Assembly: GCA_031761405.1 (NCBI GenBank)
Contig: JASEVX010000353.1
Span: 1-64,000, forward strand
Origin: Serripes groenlandicus
Lineage: Eukaryota > Mollusca > Bivalvia > Cardiida > Cardiidae
DNA: 64,000 nt
Direction: 5' to 3'
Shown: positions 55,101-58,100 of the stretch, one piece after another
How positions within the stretch are numbered: the stretch's first letter is position 1
How the letters are laid out: each line of letters starts with the position of its first letter
Notes under the pieces: model-generated
Database searches by the model: none
Seen by the model: the letters and a program-made list of their open reading frames with translations, nothing else
Told to the model about the DNA's origin: nothing
Program-made: the position numbers and the translations under genes

Positions 55101-58100
55101 AAAGGGCCATAATTCTTAAAAAAAACCTGGACAGAATTATGTACTCTTGTCTGTTGATGGAGGTAATGATAGTGAAAAAGTGTTGTTAGTTTCGAAGCAA
55201 TATCTGTTATGGTTTTGACAAAAAAGTGAATTGGAACAAAAAACTTAACCAAAATTCTAAGTTAAAAAAAAGGGCTATAATTCTTACAAAAACCTTGACA
55301 GAGTTATGTACTCTTGTCTGTCCATGGAGGTAATGATGGTCAATAAGTATTGTAAGTGTATAAGCTAGCTATATCTCTAATGGTTTTGCAAAAAAGTGGG
55401 GTGGTACGAAAAACTTATCCAAAATTCTATGTGGAAAAAGGGCCATAATTCTTACAAAAACATAGACAGAGTTATGTACTCTTGTCTGTTGATTGATGAA
55501 ATGATGGTGAATAAGTGTTGTAAGTTTTAAAGCAATATCTGTAATGGTTTTGAAAAAAAGTGAATTGGTACAAAACAATTAAACAAAAGTCTATGTCAAA
55601 AAGGGCCATAATTTTTACAAAAACCTTGACAGAGTTATGTACTCTTGTCTGTTGATGGAGGTTATGAAGGTGAATAGGTGTTGTAAGTTTCAAAGCAATA
55701 TCTGTAATGGTTTTGACAAAAATGGAATTGGTACAAAAATCTTAACCAAAATTCTAAGTTGAAAAAGGGCCATAAATCTTACAGAAACCTTGACAGAGTT
55801 CTGTACTCTTGTCTGTTGATGGAGGTAATGATGGTAAATAAGTATTGTAAGTGTATAAGCTATATCTCTAATGGTTTTGCAAAAAAAGTGGGGTGGTACG
55901 AAAATTTAACCAAAATTCTAAGTGGAAAAAGGGCCATAACTCTTACAAAAACATGGACCTAGTTATGTTCTCTTGTCTGTTGATGGATGTAATGATGATG
56001 AATAAGTGTTGTAAGTTTCAAAGCAATATCTGTAATCGTTTTGAAAAAAAGTGAATTGGTACAAAAAACTTAACAAACAGTCTATGTCAAAAAGGGCCAT
56101 AATTCTTACAAAAACCTTGACAGAGTTATGTTCTCCAGTCTGTTGATTGAGGTTATGATGGTGAATAAGTGTTGTAAGTTTCAAAGCAATATCTGTAATG
56201 TTTTTGACAGAAAATGGAATTGGTATAAAAAACTTAATCAAAATTCTAATTTGAAAAAGGGCCATAATTCTTACAAAAACTTTGACAGAGTTATGTACTC
56301 TTGTCTGTTGATGAAGTTAATGATGGTGAATAAGTGTTGTAAGTTTCAAAACAATATCTGTAATGGTTTTGACAAAAAAGTGAATTGGTACAAAAACCTT
56401 AACCAAGGTGTGACACCAATTCCGACGTCGGGGCGAGTAGAATAGCTAGCCTTTTTTTTGAAAAGTCGAGCTAAAAAGAAGATAATAAATAACTATTAAC
56501 TGTATTTGATACTTACAGACTTAGTAGCAGTTGGGGAAGGAAACACTCTTCTCTCAGGCGCTGTTTGAGGTAGTGTATCAGTTATCATTCGTGACAATTC
56601 TCCTGTCTCAAAATTCACCATCAGAATTGTATTTGTCTGAAATTAATTAAGAAACAAAATTGTGCAAGACAACAGTTCTGTTACAAGTATGTTATCTAGA
56701 CAATTATCTTAACTGTTTAACCAATATGTTTAAGTGGATTATAATTTGAAAACAAAATTTTGATTTTGTGTTTGAAACAATCTGACCAATGACACTTATC
56801 ATTTGTTTCTAGCAATATCGTAATTTCATTTAATTTTTTCCAAAATCACCTGTAGACACATTTTGACGCATCTGCAGCAGATGACTTTTGAAAATATTGC
56901 TTTTATCACTATATTTTCAAAACACATCTCTCCATTGGGAAAGAATAAAGTATGAAAGACGTAATATTTTCAAATACACATGTCAATTAAAAGAAATAAA
57001 AGAACGCTGCGGAGTGAACGCCAACACTTGTCTGTTTTTTTCGAAAAGGGGCATTACAGATTAATTATATAAGCCAGAGTTATGTGACTTGGAATAGACA
57101 TGCATATTGTGCCTAAGAACTTGTGTACATAGATTCGATTGAAAATGTTGAATTGTTTTAGAATTATGAGGTAAGGTTAAAGTTTTGTTACGACGAAGAC
57201 ATAGACGCAGACTACGATGCCAAGGGTATAACAAAGGCCAGACTATATTTCTTCTAAAAAGAGACAAGATAAAAAAAAGATTTTGAGAAAAGCATACCAC
57301 TTCTTCATGTAAAAGCACACAGTCATCCAGTGGTGCAGCAAGAGGGGCAATCTTAATGTAGGGTCGGAAGGACCCACTTGTAGTTGGAAATACATCATAC
57401 ATGTCCATGAAATTGGCTGTCAATGATCGTGGACTCATGGAATATAAACCCACAGGATTGGCTGTTCCAATGTGAATGATGTCTGACTTGTTGTGACCAG
57501 GACTTCTATTGGCAGCTGTACAAAAGTTAATGACACATACAGTATGTTAGAAAATGACTAGATAAGAAGGTGTACACTGGTCTTATCCTGCTTATATTTC
57601 TGTTATGACTCAACCAAACACTAGGTTGTGGGTACTCAAAAGAATCGTCTCAGTGAGATGGTTTTTTGATTTTCCCCAATATAGGGTTTCAGTAACAAAT
57701 GAAGGTTATAGAATTTAAAATACACAACTTATCAGATACTTTTACTCCATAGACTCATTACCAGATTAATCCTTCATCTGACTTTCGGGGAGATTTAACC
57801 CTTTTCCCACATACAACAAATCTGCAGCAGACAACTTAAAAAAACATACAGGGAAATACATGGAAAGTCTATCAAAGTGAATGTATTATTTGTGCCTGCA
57901 AGTTGGAAAGACCAATAATGAAAATATACTTATTGAACAGAGTTTAAAACATTGTGGCAAAAGGGGAAATTAGTCATCATGAGCAATTTCTCCTTATGCC
58001 ACAATGTTTTCACAAAGTCATCTGCCAGTAGGAAGAGTTAAAACAATTGAACACTATATTACAAATCAGACTTCCAATTTCAAAGATGTTAAAAGGTAAG

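Noticed and set aside
54667..56445. Open frames of 60-105 codons with repeated similar peptides
   Set aside because: Products of the 163 bp tandem units of a dispersed repeat element.
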